A stretch of DNA of 64,000 nucleotides from Paenibacillus illinoisensis NBRC 15959 (GCF_004000925.1 NZ_BIME01000002.1:62001-126000), one strand, 5' to 3'. Counted from the stretch's first letter, positions 45,051 through 54,412 are shown. Translations and numbers: made by a program. Notes: generated by a model from the sequence alone, not told the origin.

Positions 45051-45877
45051 GCAACATTTTGTTTTGGAGTCCTTTTGCAGGTTCGGGCAGTACGTCCAGT
45101 GCAGTAATTAGCGCCTACGCCATGGCACTTCAATACAGGACCCGAGTTTTATTAGTGAACACAGGTCCAGTCGGCAGTGGTATTGAAGCACCGCTTCCAT
45201 CTATGGAATTAGGGCAGGCTGACAGTCTGTTCAGATTTGAAGAGGGTGGTTGGGATGCAGTAGAACGACTACATATAAGCGGAAGCCTAGGCAAGCATAA
45301 TTTGAAGGATTACGCGAAGCCGCTATTACGGGATAGATTGGATTTATTGACCGGAAGAATTAACCAGATGGAACGTACGCCCAAAGAACACATTGAAACG
45401 TTGAAAGCACTGCTGGAAGTGGCGAATGAGTACTACGATATGGTTTTGCTGGATGTGGACCGTGAGGGAATGGATGCGACCGTTCTACTGGCTCAAGCTG
45501 ATTATGTTGTAGTGAATTTGACACAAAATATGCGTGATCTGGAATTGTTTTTTGAACACATCAAACCTGATAACTTAAGTAACCAAAACATGCATGTTGT
45601 CATCAACAAGTATGATCCGCAAGCAAGGGCAACTCTTAACAACATTCGCCGACGTTTCCGTTACAAGGGATCCATATCCATTGTGCCTTATACGACTGCA
45701 TTTCTGGATGCTGTGAATCGGAGGGATACGGCTACGTATCTGCAGCTTGAAGGATTGAGTGACAGTAGAGATCTTCGAAAAGGAAGCATGGCCGCCAGTA
45801 TGGCTGAACTTGCTCGCCTGATTATGGACGGTGCGGGTATGCGTACTGTTCTGAAAAGGCTGGAAAGGGGAGCCTGA
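45047..45877 (+). CDS. ParA/MinD-like protein with altered Walker A
   Basis: Second ParA-like protein, 276 residues. The first strand reads FWSPFAGSGSTSSAV, aligning with a Walker A motif in which the lysine is replaced by Ser/Thr. VLLVNTGP near residue 40 and YDMVLLDVDREGMDATVLLAQADYVVVNLTQ near 130 follow the MinD/TadZ plan. The start overlaps the previous stop (ATGA), so the two are translated together. Likely the TadZ/CpaE-type localisation factor of the system (inference). Confidence 0.68.
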   Translation: MSNILFWSPFAGSGSTSSAVISAYAMALQYRTRVLLVNTGPVGSGIEAPLPSMELGQADSLFRFEEGGWDAVERLHISGSLGKHNLKDYAKPLLRDRLDLLTGRINQMERTPKEHIETLKALLEVANEYYDMVLLDVDREGMDATVLLAQADYVVVNLTQNMRDLELFFEHIKPDNLSNQNMHVVINKYDPQARATLNNIRRRFRYKGSISIVPYTTAFLDAVNRRDTATYLQLEGLSDSRDLRKGSMAASMAELARLIMDGAGMRTVLKRLERGA

Positions 45878-45884
45878 ACCTCCA

Positions 45885-47711
45885 ATGCTCTGGAATACAA
45901 TAGGGATCAGTTTTATTGTAATAGCTGTTTTGACATACATCTGGATCAAAACGAAATCATTCCATCAGCAAAAAAATGCAGGAACTCCTGAACGCGAGGC
46001 ATTTACGATTGAAATGCTAACTGAACAGGTGAAGAACTCGCTGCATGAATTAAGTCATAGTCAGCTTGCGGATATCGGTCTTCATGAAGAAGAATATCGC
46101 AGGAGAATCAATCAGCGTGCCGAGATGAGAAAAGCGCTGAAAGGCTGCGTCTCTGGCAGCATAAGTGACAAAACCTATGTAAAGAACCTAATCGCTGATT
46201 TACTTACTCGAAACATAGGTCTGAATAAAACCAATGTGGATGAAGTCATCCTTTTTGCGGAGCCCGATCTGTTATCCGTTCAAGACCAGTTTGAAATTGT
46301 CTTTTACCTGTACCGACAGCAGTTCGGCGTCGATGCCTTGTCACGCTTGATTGACACTTACGATCTGGGCAGACTCCGATTGGAGGATGGTGCTGAGGAC
46401 GGCGGTGGATATTATGTTTCCGAAGAAGATATCCGGTATGTATTTGAGTGCGAATACCGTGAACTCGGTTTTAGAGAAAAAACGGATATTATCGTTCAGC
46501 GGATATACCAACATTACAAAGGTTTCTCGGTTGTAGATGAAATCAGAGACCAGCGAATTGATGGAGTTAGCGGCGGGGTTAGCGGTATGCTGGATGCCAT
46601 GCAAGATATCGGAATTAAGCACCCGGCTTCCTGGAATGATCTGTTGGAAGATGGCTTGGAGGATACACCCGTTGACGTTCCGCTAAGTGGTATGGAGAGT
46701 GTTTGGATTTTTTACAAAGGGAAGTCGATCCATCTTTCATTTTTATCGTTTGGCAGTACACGGGAGCTGAAGAGGGTTTGTCAGAATATTTATAAATATA
46801 ATTATCCTGGTCAGTTATCTGAAGCGAATGGATATAAGGTTAACGAAATGAAGGATGGCTCTCGTGTCGTTGTGGTACGACCTCCTTTTGCAGAATCCTG
46901 GGCGTTTTTTGTCCGGAAATTCGATATTCCCAATGCGTCGCTTGAGCAATTAATAACCGGCAGCAATGCCGAACTGCCAATCACATTACTGAAGTACCTC
47001 ATGAAAGGAAGTCGTATTACAGCTGTGACTGGTGCTCAGGGATCTGGTAAAACGACGCTGCTGATGGCGATGGTCAAGCATATCTATGCCTCATACACCC
47101 TGCGTGTACAAGAAATGGCATTCGAGCTGCAGCTGCGTCGAATCTACAGTCGTCGTAATATTTTGAGCTTTCGGGAGACGGAACATATTTCAGGTCAACA
47201 AGGACTGGATTTGCAGAAAAAAACAGATGGAACAGTCAACATACTGGGAGAGGTTGCGAGTGATGAGGTTGCTGCCTGGATGATTCAAATGTCGCAGGTG
47301 GCGAGTTTGTTCACTCTGTTTACCCACCATGCCAAGACATTCCGGGATCTGGTATTCTCGCTCCGCAACTCTTTGCTCAAAACAGGTATGTTTCAACATG
47401 AGCACATTGCTGAGGAACAGGTCGTCAGTGTCATCAATTTTGATGTGCACATGAAAAAGGACCCCGAAGGACGCAGATACATAGAGCGAATTACAGAGTG
47501 CTTGCCTCGTGCTGATCAGGTGGACAGTGTGGAAGAACGGGCAGGGTTTGCTTTTCGGAATGTCATTGAATACAAGGATGGCGAATATGTGGTAACCGCT
47601 CCCCTGTCACCTAGCTGCATTATGGATATGCGGGACCAAATGACATTGCACGATGCTGCACAGTTTGAACAGTTTATTGAGCGGCACTGGGGTGATATGC
47701 ATGACAACTAA
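45885..47711 (+). CDS. CpaF/TadA-like secretion ATPase with N-terminal TM anchor
   Basis: Motor ATPase of the T2SS/T4P/T4SS family. 608 residues with an N-terminal TM at about 5-22, a helical linker, then the core with Walker A GAQGSGKTT at 383-391, Walker B-like ILGEVASDEV at 453-462 and the HHAKT histidine box at 481-485. Typical CpaF is cytosolic and lacks a TM, so the anchor is unusual. The residues around Walker B differ from the common ILGEVRG pattern. Starts seven bases after the preceding gene. Confidence 0.8.
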   Translation: MLWNTIGISFIVIAVLTYIWIKTKSFHQQKNAGTPEREAFTIEMLTEQVKNSLHELSHSQLADIGLHEEEYRRRINQRAEMRKALKGCVSGSISDKTYVKNLIADLLTRNIGLNKTNVDEVILFAEPDLLSVQDQFEIVFYLYRQQFGVDALSRLIDTYDLGRLRLEDGAEDGGGYYVSEEDIRYVFECEYRELGFREKTDIIVQRIYQHYKGFSVVDEIRDQRIDGVSGGVSGMLDAMQDIGIKHPASWNDLLEDGLEDTPVDVPLSGMESVWIFYKGKSIHLSFLSFGSTRELKRVCQNIYKYNYPGQLSEANGYKVNEMKDGSRVVVVRPPFAESWAFFVRKFDIPNASLEQLITGSNAELPITLLKYLMKGSRITAVTGAQGSGKTTLLMAMVKHIYASYTLRVQEMAFELQLRRIYSRRNILSFRETEHISGQQGLDLQKKTDGTVNILGEVASDEVAAWMIQMSQVASLFTLFTHHAKTFRDLVFSLRNSLLKTGMFQHEHIAEEQVVSVINFDVHMKKDPEGRRYIERITECLPRADQVDSVEERAGFAFRNVIEYKDGEYVVTAPLSPSCIMDMRDQMTLHDAAQFEQFIERHWGDMHDN

Positions 47712-49767
47712 ATCGTGGCTTATCCTTTTGCTGGGTATATGTATCTCCGGGCTCATGATTACGCTCCTGACTCTCCAATTCTTTCAAAAGAGGGGGAAGG
47801 GTTTAAGCGATAGAGTTCCTGGAACAACAACTCCTGTTGCCAATCGAACGGTCTGGGTAAGGTCATTTCTGCTGCAGTCCTATCGCTGGGGTAAGAGGGT
47901 GCCGATTTTGGCATCTTACATCTATTTGATTCAAAAGCGGGTCTCATTCAGACATGTTGGAGATGAAGCCTCTTTAAGGCGTATGACCATGACTGTTGTT
48001 CTGATTGTTGCGGGAGGATACGGAAGTATTAGTATCTTGCTGTTCTTAATGCAACCAGGGATTGCTTTCTTCATTTTGTCTGTACTTTGCGCTGTCGTAA
48101 TCCATAGTCTTGTCGTGGACTTGTGGCTGAATCGCACAGAGAAACGGCTGCTGGTCCAAATGTTGGATCTGTTTGCGGACGTGCGACATCGATACCACCA
48201 GCACGGGATGATCGAAGAAGCACTCTATGAAGCTGGAGAAGCTGGTGTGGGTGAAGCAGCCGATCAGGTATTGCTAATCTATGAGGCACTGACTTCACCA
48301 GATCCCAATGAAGCGTTGGAGAGGTATTACGAGATAGCCCCCAATCGATTTTTGAAGGCTTTTGCTGGCATCTCCTATATGGTGATGGAGTTTGGGGACA
48401 AGGACAGGGCTCAAGGTTCAATATACCTGAAAGGTTTGGGAAACCTAACTCAGGAAATTCATTTGGAAATTTTGCGGCGTGACAAGTTGGATTACCTTTT
48501 AAAAGGATTGAATATGATTGCGCTGGCTCCGGTATTGTTTACGGCTCCCATTGAACGCTGGGCGAGAGGCAGTTTCCCGACCATGGATGAGTTTTACCGC
48601 AGCAAGCTTGGATTCATAACCAAAATATCAATCTATATCATCATAATTTTGGCCTACTTGCTGTTGCAGAGACTTCAGCATTACGATGAAACGCGATTCC
48701 GCTCAGGGCACAAACCTTCCATCATGGACCGTTTTTTGTACAACCAAAAATTCATTCGTAAATTGGCCATGTTGTTTGCTGCTAAACCAGGAAGTACAAA
48801 TTATACCCAGACGGTAAGGTTGATGAGGGAGAGCAGCGCTGAATTAAAATACGAGTGGCTGGCGATCCGCAGACTGATGTTGTTTGTGTGCTCCTTAGCA
48901 CTGGCTATCGGTTGTATATTACTGCTTCATCAAATTGAACGAAATCATGTTCTATACGATCCGGTAAGAGATGACCGCATGTTTGGAGCAATGGCCGAAG
49001 CTGAACTGAAGCAGGCTGCCGAAAAAACAGCTTTGGACCGAGAGGTAATGGGGCGGTTAGGCATGAAACGTGGAACTAGTTATGATGACGTGTTTAACAT
49101 GTTACAACAGGTTTCCCCCATCCCATTAGACTCTGATACACAAACTGAAACGAGTCTGCGCATCATTCAAAAGCTCGAAATATACAACAAGCAGTACTTG
49201 CACTGGTGGGAGCTGCTGATTGCCATCTTTATCGGCGCAGCCGGATATTACATGCCCATATGGCTCATGATGTTCCAGCGTAAAATGCGAAGCATGGACA
49301 TGAAGCATGAAATTTACCAATATCAGACGGTGATCTCCATTTTGCGTGAGATGGACCGGATGTCCGTTGAAGAGATTTTGGAATGGCTTAATCGTTTTGC
49401 CGTCATTTTCAAACGACCACTGCAAAAATGTCTGCTGCACTTTGAACATGGACCCGAAAATGCACTTGAGCAGCTGAAAGAGGATGCAGGATTGGCTGAG
49501 TTTCAGCGTTTGGTGGACAAACTGCAGCTTGCACTCGGTAAAATATCGATTCGTGAAGCGTTTGATGATCTGGACAGCATGATGGCTTTTTATTTTGATC
49601 AGCGGAAGCAGGAGTATACCAGAATGATAGATGTAAAAGCCTCATGGGGCAGAATGATTGGCTTTACCCCGATGTATGCCCTTATTTTTCTCTATCTGGT
49701 GATCCCGCTTGTTGGTATGAGCTTCCTGCAAATGAACATTTATTATGAACAAATTCAGAAACTGTAG
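47701..49767 (+). CDS. TadB/TadC-like inner-membrane platform protein (apparent fusion)
   Basis: A 688-residue membrane protein with about eight TM segments (roughly 5-27, 96-117, 119-142, 264-283, 306-324, 391-409, 503-525, 654-676). Two cytoplasmic helical domains (about 148-260 and 536-645) resemble T2SSF domains, each flanked by TMs, so one chain appears to hold both TadB-like and TadC-like halves. This is inference from topology. It starts 11 bases inside the end of the ATPase gene and has a gggtgat ribosome site there, so the two are coupled. Confidence 0.68.
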   Translation: MTTKSWLILLLGICISGLMITLLTLQFFQKRGKGLSDRVPGTTTPVANRTVWVRSFLLQSYRWGKRVPILASYIYLIQKRVSFRHVGDEASLRRMTMTVVLIVAGGYGSISILLFLMQPGIAFFILSVLCAVVIHSLVVDLWLNRTEKRLLVQMLDLFADVRHRYHQHGMIEEALYEAGEAGVGEAADQVLLIYEALTSPDPNEALERYYEIAPNRFLKAFAGISYMVMEFGDKDRAQGSIYLKGLGNLTQEIHLEILRRDKLDYLLKGLNMIALAPVLFTAPIERWARGSFPTMDEFYRSKLGFITKISIYIIIILAYLLLQRLQHYDETRFRSGHKPSIMDRFLYNQKFIRKLAMLFAAKPGSTNYTQTVRLMRESSAELKYEWLAIRRLMLFVCSLALAIGCILLLHQIERNHVLYDPVRDDRMFGAMAEAELKQAAEKTALDREVMGRLGMKRGTSYDDVFNMLQQVSPIPLDSDTQTETSLRIIQKLEIYNKQYLHWWELLIAIFIGAAGYYMPIWLMMFQRKMRSMDMKHEIYQYQTVISILREMDRMSVEEILEWLNRFAVIFKRPLQKCLLHFEHGPENALEQLKEDAGLAEFQRLVDKLQLALGKISIREAFDDLDSMMAFYFDQRKQEYTRMIDVKASWGRMIGFTPMYALIFLYLVIPLVGMSFLQMNIYYEQIQKL

Positions 49768-49831
49768 CGGTTCAGGTTGAACCCGTTCAGGCTGATATAC
49801 ATTTATTTATCAAAACATAGGAGGATTTAAC

Positions 49832-50317
49832 ATGAACAATGCTTCAAGTGCTTTAAAGGTAGCCGCAGGGATCTTTTTGACGATTGCCCTTATTACGATT
49901 GTGGTACTTCTGTTTATTTCTGCTCAGGAGGCAACCAAAACAGCGCAAAACAATTTTGCGGATATTCAGACAGAATTATCTCAGGCAGCATTTACGGTGT
50001 ATGACGGGACAACGATCAGTGGCTCCCAAGTTACTAACGCACTGCGTAAGTATGCGGACAAGGATCAATTTGGTATCCAGGTCATTACAGGAAAAAACAA
50101 GGGTGGTCAGTGGTATGGCAATGAGTTGAACATTTCTCAGGATATTAATAATGCCGATTACGGTTCAGTCATTGCTCCAGATAACAAAGTGGGCAGTATT
50201 AATCAGACGATGAGCGAAAAGGACAATCAATACGTTAACCCAAGTGGAAAGTTCAAGGCCGTAATCGTTAAAGACAAATCAAATGTGGTGAGAGGACTAA
50301 TCTTCCAGCAATCCTGA
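49832..50317 (+). CDS. Small single-TM pseudopilin-like protein
   Basis: 161 residues. An N-terminal TM at about 8-30 (ALKVAAGIFLTIALITIVVLLFISAQE) is followed by a polar, Ser/Asn/Gly-rich domain of 130 residues. Position right after the TadB/C-like gene, strong ribosome site aggagg and pilin-like layout suggest the major or minor pilin. No clear prepilin-peptidase site (G/S-x-x-x-x-E) is obvious, so processing is uncertain. Confidence 0.6.
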   Translation: MNNASSALKVAAGIFLTIALITIVVLLFISAQEATKTAQNNFADIQTELSQAAFTVYDGTTISGSQVTNALRKYADKDQFGIQVITGKNKGGQWYGNELNISQDINNADYGSVIAPDNKVGSINQTMSEKDNQYVNPSGKFKAVIVKDKSNVVRGLIFQQS

Positions 50318-50333
50318 CAGGAGTTGGTTTCCA

Positions 50334-50732
50334 TTGTCCCAGAATACTCAGCAGCTCATGTTGTTTTGTACCGCAATTGTCCTGTTTGTAACAGCCTGCC
50401 TGTATGGACAACAAAGCGTTAGCGTATTGGTCAGTGCTTTGAGTTCCAGTGTGCACACGAATGAAGACATGGAAGGAAGAATAAATACAACATTAAGAAT
50501 AAGCGAACCCCTTCGTTACAGCGGAGCTGAGGTGTTACATACGGTTAGACAAATGACAGGTACAGCGGTGGAAGTGCAGGTTGACGGGAAAAAGTATACG
50601 ATAGACCCGCTTATCAACCGAAGTGCGATCATACCTGTTCACGTGTCTGCTTCCTATAAACCGGAGTTTTTAAGAGATGATAGCGGTGAATTGCTTCGAA
50701 TTGCATTTTGGAGGGAGGCCAGTATCAATTGA
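50334..50732 (+). CDS. Small single-TM protein of the Tad-like cluster
   Basis: 132 residues with an N-terminal TM at about 8-28 and a soluble domain with a patterned beta region (VEVQVDGKKYTIDPLINRSAIIPVHVSASY). Not recognised. TTG start ten bases after acaggag. It ends in a TTGA overlap with the next start, so it is translated with it. Confidence 0.5.
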   Translation: MSQNTQQLMLFCTAIVLFVTACLYGQQSVSVLVSALSSSVHTNEDMEGRINTTLRISEPLRYSGAEVLHTVRQMTGTAVEVQVDGKKYTIDPLINRSAIIPVHVSASYKPEFLRDDSGELLRIAFWREASIN

Positions 50733-51280
50733 TAAATGCTGTATCCAAGCTGCTAGCAGTTATGCTGGCAGTACTTCTGCTATATGTATATCCGACTGCG
50801 GAAACGGCAGATCGACAAGACGATATAGCACGAATGGTCACATATCAGACGGTTACCCGTTTTGTGGATTCGGTCAGAACGAATGGTTATATCTCTCCTG
50901 GGATGTATGCCGAATTTGAAGAGCAGCTAGCGCGAACAGGCAATGTTTACGAGATTACCATGGAGCATCTGCACAAAAAATATGTTCCTCATTACACGGA
51001 TCCGATGGATCAAGGTACATTTACAGGAACATATGAGACGGTACAGGATGCATATTACTCAGCGCAAATCTTAGAAAAAATGTTCCCTGTCTCGGGCACG
51101 TACGCAGCCGATGATCCGCTTCGTAGATACACACTGACCATGGGTGACTTTTTCACGATTACACTTAAAAATACCAATCGGACATCAGCCATGCTGATTC
51201 GCGAGTGGCTGAATGGTACGGCTCCTGCGGCAGCAGTGTTTACCACTTATGGAGGCATGGTTCTCAATGAAGATTACTGA
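50729..51280 (+). CDS. Single-TM protein of the Tad-like cluster
   Basis: 183 residues. N-terminal TM at about 7-24 (LLAVMLAVLLLYVYPTA) then a 160-residue exported domain. Not recognised; minor pilin or assembly factor is a guess. TTG start behind ggagggagg, overlapping the previous stop; the open frame extends seven codons upstream across that site. Its stop lies inside the next gene. Confidence 0.5.
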   Translation: MINAVSKLLAVMLAVLLLYVYPTAETADRQDDIARMVTYQTVTRFVDSVRTNGYISPGMYAEFEEQLARTGNVYEITMEHLHKKYVPHYTDPMDQGTFTGTYETVQDAYYSAQILEKMFPVSGTYAADDPLRRYTLTMGDFFTITLKNTNRTSAMLIREWLNGTAPAAAVFTTYGGMVLNEDY

Positions 51281-52262
51281 TTTATCCATTGTGTTTGTTC
51301 TAGTTTTTCTACCCTTTTTTTGGATGGTTTCTCGGAATACCCATGATGCGGATGAAGCTCAGCTTCTTAATCAAAGGTATAGATCAGCCCTCCAAACAGC
51401 TGTATTGGACGCGGGAAACGTAATGCACCAGAATGAGAAGCAAAACAGTGAGGCAGGATATGATTCCACCAAATTCGTAAAGGCAGATAAGGAACTGGCG
51501 CTTCAGACATTCACTCAAACGATGGCCTTGAATATGGGCATACATGACGATCCAAAGGCAATTAAAGCACTGTTTGATTACATACCGGCCATAGTTGTAC
51601 TGGATTACGATGGTTATTATATCTTAGCTAAGGAAGCGGAGATGACTGGTGAGACTGATGATTCGTACCACCAGGTATGGAGTCCTAAAATGCTTTATAC
51701 ATATTCAGATTCAGACGGCAGCAGCATTAATTTTACACTTGACGGTTATGTTTATGCTTATGATGCCGTTCAGGGTAAATGGATTGAAGGCTTTCAAAGG
51801 GAACTCGCTTCGACTAGTGGAATTCCATTGCTGCAAAATTTAGATTCGTTTGAGCAGGTCAGACAAACTCGCATCGTCATGAGCGTACAGGAGAATCTAG
51901 CCGAAGTCATTAATCGGCATAATGAGTTTGCAAGAAGAAACGGGATATCCTATACGTTTACCTTGCCTCTTATTTCTCAGGAGGATTGGTACAATACGAT
52001 TAATGATACGGGGATCATGGCCTTTATTCAGGGCTTGCCTGTAGGGAGCCAAAAGGTAAACACCTATGCCATCGGTGGAGGAAGGTTGGTTAAAAGAACA
52101 GCAGTCATTGGAGGGATAGAACCTTCTACCGGCATAAAATATTATTATCCAGCAACTTGTAAGAATAACTTCCGAGCTGAAGAAGTTTTTACCGATGTGA
52201 AGCAGGCCGCGGCAGCGGGGTATTTTGAGGGGAATTGTTACATTAACAAGGTTGTTCACTGA
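51267..52262 (+). CDS. Membrane-anchored protein of the Tad-like cluster
   Basis: 331 residues with an N-terminal TM at about 6-22 (SIVFVLVFLPFFWMV) followed by a large exported domain (VVLDYDGYYILA, GYVYAYDAVQGKW). I recognise no family. Four cysteines are absent except near the C-terminus. Start ATG has ggagg 11 bases upstream and lies 14 bases before the end of the preceding gene; the frame runs upstream 18 more codons. Last gene of the cluster. Confidence 0.55.
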   Translation: MKITDLSIVFVLVFLPFFWMVSRNTHDADEAQLLNQRYRSALQTAVLDAGNVMHQNEKQNSEAGYDSTKFVKADKELALQTFTQTMALNMGIHDDPKAIKALFDYIPAIVVLDYDGYYILAKEAEMTGETDDSYHQVWSPKMLYTYSDSDGSSINFTLDGYVYAYDAVQGKWIEGFQRELASTSGIPLLQNLDSFEQVRQTRIVMSVQENLAEVINRHNEFARRNGISYTFTLPLISQEDWYNTINDTGIMAFIQGLPVGSQKVNTYAIGGGRLVKRTAVIGGIEPSTGIKYYYPATCKNNFRAEEVFTDVKQAAAAGYFEGNCYINKVVH

Positions 52263-52397
52263 GTATGACTGCTGCGCTACTACATTGCTTTCAGAAAGGC
52301 AGGTCCTGTGCTAAAATAGGGTTTCAGTTCAGAACTTGACCGGTATCAACAATACCGAATAAAAGTAATGTTAAATAGATAGGAGCAACCTCATCTC

Positions 52398-53948
52398 ATG
52401 AGTTTATTGTCAGTGGAGAACGTCAGTCACAATTTTGGTGACCGCACGTTATTTAAAAATGTATCTTTTCGTTTACTTGCAGGAGAGCGTGTAGGCCTGG
52501 TCGGAGCAAATGGTGTAGGAAAGTCCACTTTAATGAACATTTTGACCGGAAAATTGCTGAAAGACAGCGGGAAAGTGGAGTGGACACCAAAAGTCCGTTA
52601 CGGATATTTGGATCAGCATACCAAGCTGACTCCTGGCAAAACAATCCGCGACGTTTTAAAAGATGCCTTCCTTCCCCTGCTTGAACTGGAAAAAGAAATG
52701 ATGGCCATTACAGACCAGATGGCTGATGCAGACCCAGACCAGCTTGAAAAACTGCTGGAAGAAATGGGTGAAATCCAGGAGCAGCTTGAGCAGGGCGATT
52801 TTTATTTGATTGATGTAAAAGTGGAAGAAATGGCGAATGGCCTCGGATTATCCGCTATTGGGCTTGATCGTGACGTCGCTGCTCTAAGCGGGGGACAACG
52901 GACCAAAGTATTGCTCGCCAAGTTGTTGCTCGAGAAACCGACGGCTCTTTTGCTGGACGAGCCAACAAACTACCTGGACGTGGAGCACATTGAATGGTTA
53001 ACGCGATATTTAAAAGATTACCCTTATGCATTCATCCTGATTTCACATGATACGGAGTTCATGAATGAAGTCGTTAACGTCATTTATCATCTGGAATTTG
53101 CTAAATTGACGCGTTATGCTGCCAACTACAATAAGTTTCTTGAAATGGCAGATATGCAAAAAGCACAACATATCGACGCTTATGAGAAACAGCAGGAATA
53201 TATTAAGAAACAGGAAGATTTCATTCAGCGTAACAAGGCAAGAGCCTCCACTTCCGGACGTGCCAAAAGCCGCGAGAAACAGCTGGGCAAGATTGAACGA
53301 ATCGATCGCCCGGATGAAGCAGCAAAACCGACATTTAAATTCAAAGATGCCCGTGCCAGCAGCAAAACAGTATTCGAGGGAATTGATTTCGAGATTGGTT
53401 ATTCCTACCCTTTGCTGCCTAAGATGACAATGACCATTGAACGTGGTGAGAAAATAGCCATTGTTGGATGTAACGGTGTAGGTAAGTCGACACTTCTTAA
53501 AACCATATTGGGCAAAATCCCGCCGATCAGCGGTAAAACGTTCCTGGGGGATTATCTGGAAACGGCTTACTTTGAACAGGAAGTTCGGGCTGGCAACATT
53601 ACGCCAATTGAAGATGTGTGGAACGAATTCTCCCATCTAACTCAGAATGAAGTACGCGGACATTTGGCCCGCTGTGGTTTGAAAAACGAGCATATCACTC
53701 GTCCGCTGAGTGCACTTAGTGGGGGAGAACAAGCGAAAGTTCGCTTGTGCAAGCTTTTGATGCGTGAAAGCAACTGGATCCTGTTTGATGAACCGACAAA
53801 TCACCTGGATGTAACAGCAAAAGCGGAGCTAAAACGTGCCTTGCAAGAATTTAAAGGTACAGTACTGCTCGTTTCCCATGAACCTGAATTTTATCAGGAT
53901 TGGGTCACCAAGACATGGGACGTCGAAGCCTGGTCTGAGAAAAACTAG
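52398..53948 (+). CDS. yfmM: ABC-F family ATPase (YfmM-like)
   Basis: Cytosolic protein with two ABC domains and no membrane segment, 516 residues, of the ABC-F class that acts on ribosomes. Walker A GANGVGKS near residue 37, signature LSGGQRTK near 155, LLLDEPTNYLD near 178; second set CNGVGKSTLL near 357, LSGGEQAK near 441, LFDEPTNHLD near 466. The inter-domain linker is rich in Lys/Arg/Gln. The sequence resembles B. subtilis YfmM throughout. Antibiotic resistance is possible for ABC-F proteins but not shown here. Confidence 0.88.
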   Translation: MSLLSVENVSHNFGDRTLFKNVSFRLLAGERVGLVGANGVGKSTLMNILTGKLLKDSGKVEWTPKVRYGYLDQHTKLTPGKTIRDVLKDAFLPLLELEKEMMAITDQMADADPDQLEKLLEEMGEIQEQLEQGDFYLIDVKVEEMANGLGLSAIGLDRDVAALSGGQRTKVLLAKLLLEKPTALLLDEPTNYLDVEHIEWLTRYLKDYPYAFILISHDTEFMNEVVNVIYHLEFAKLTRYAANYNKFLEMADMQKAQHIDAYEKQQEYIKKQEDFIQRNKARASTSGRAKSREKQLGKIERIDRPDEAAKPTFKFKDARASSKTVFEGIDFEIGYSYPLLPKMTMTIERGEKIAIVGCNGVGKSTLLKTILGKIPPISGKTFLGDYLETAYFEQEVRAGNITPIEDVWNEFSHLTQNEVRGHLARCGLKNEHITRPLSALSGGEQAKVRLCKLLMRESNWILFDEPTNHLDVTAKAELKRALQEFKGTVLLVSHEPEFYQDWVTKTWDVEAWSEKN

Positions 53949-54014
53949 TTGTTGCGGAGCAATTTAGTGCTCTACAATCAAAACATTCATCAACATGAGT
54001 TTGAAAAATCAACG

Positions 54015-54043
54015 GTGACAAAAAAAGGTGACTATGGTAACAT
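54015..54043 (+). promoter_or_regulatory. Probable thiamine-operon promoter
   Basis: GTGACA, 17-base spacer, TAACAT, about 20 bases before the TPP aptamer. Confidence 0.4.
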
Positions 54044-54061
54044 AGGCTACAACTTCATACA

Positions 54062-54157
54062 ATCACTAGGGGGGCCGCTCGTTGCGGCTGAGATGGAATA
54101 ATGCGATTCCGGACCCTTTGCACCTGATCTGGATTATACCAGCGTAGGGAAGTGGCG
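54062..54157 (+). ncRNA. TPP riboswitch (THI element)
   Basis: Contains the diagnostic parts of the thiamine pyrophosphate aptamer: CACTAGGGGGG near the 5' side, CTGAGATGG, ACCCTTTGCACCTGATCTGG, TACCAGCGTAGGGAAGTGG at the 3' end. P1 pairs TCACT (54063-54067) with AGTGG (54151-54155). It should repress the tenI-thiO-thiS-thiG-thiF genes when TPP is high. Confidence 0.95.
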
Positions 54158-54326
54158 CGTTTTAGTTAATGATATGGGCAAATTAATATTCGATTTTGTA
54201 GCGAATGTGAATGCTCACAAGTGGAACATGAAGGTATCTCGTATATATCAGGGCTATGGTTTAATAGCTTGTATACCTGACAACTGGCATGTAAAGCTCA
54301 TTTAACTAACTGGACATGTTATCGCG

Positions 54327-54353
54327 GCCACTCCCTACGGGAGTGGCTTTTTT
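54327..54353 (+). terminator. Riboswitch-controlled terminator
   Basis: gccactccc/gggagtggc (54327-54335/54339-54347), 3-base loop, then TTTTTT. The 5' strand can pair with GGGAAGTGGC (54147-54156), the P1 3' strand of the aptamer, with one bulged A, which could be the antiterminator. Confidence 0.88.
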
Positions 54354-54412
54354 GTACTTACATATTGTGACGGCAAGGAAGGTGAAACCAAACGGATACC
54401 TTTAAAAAACCT

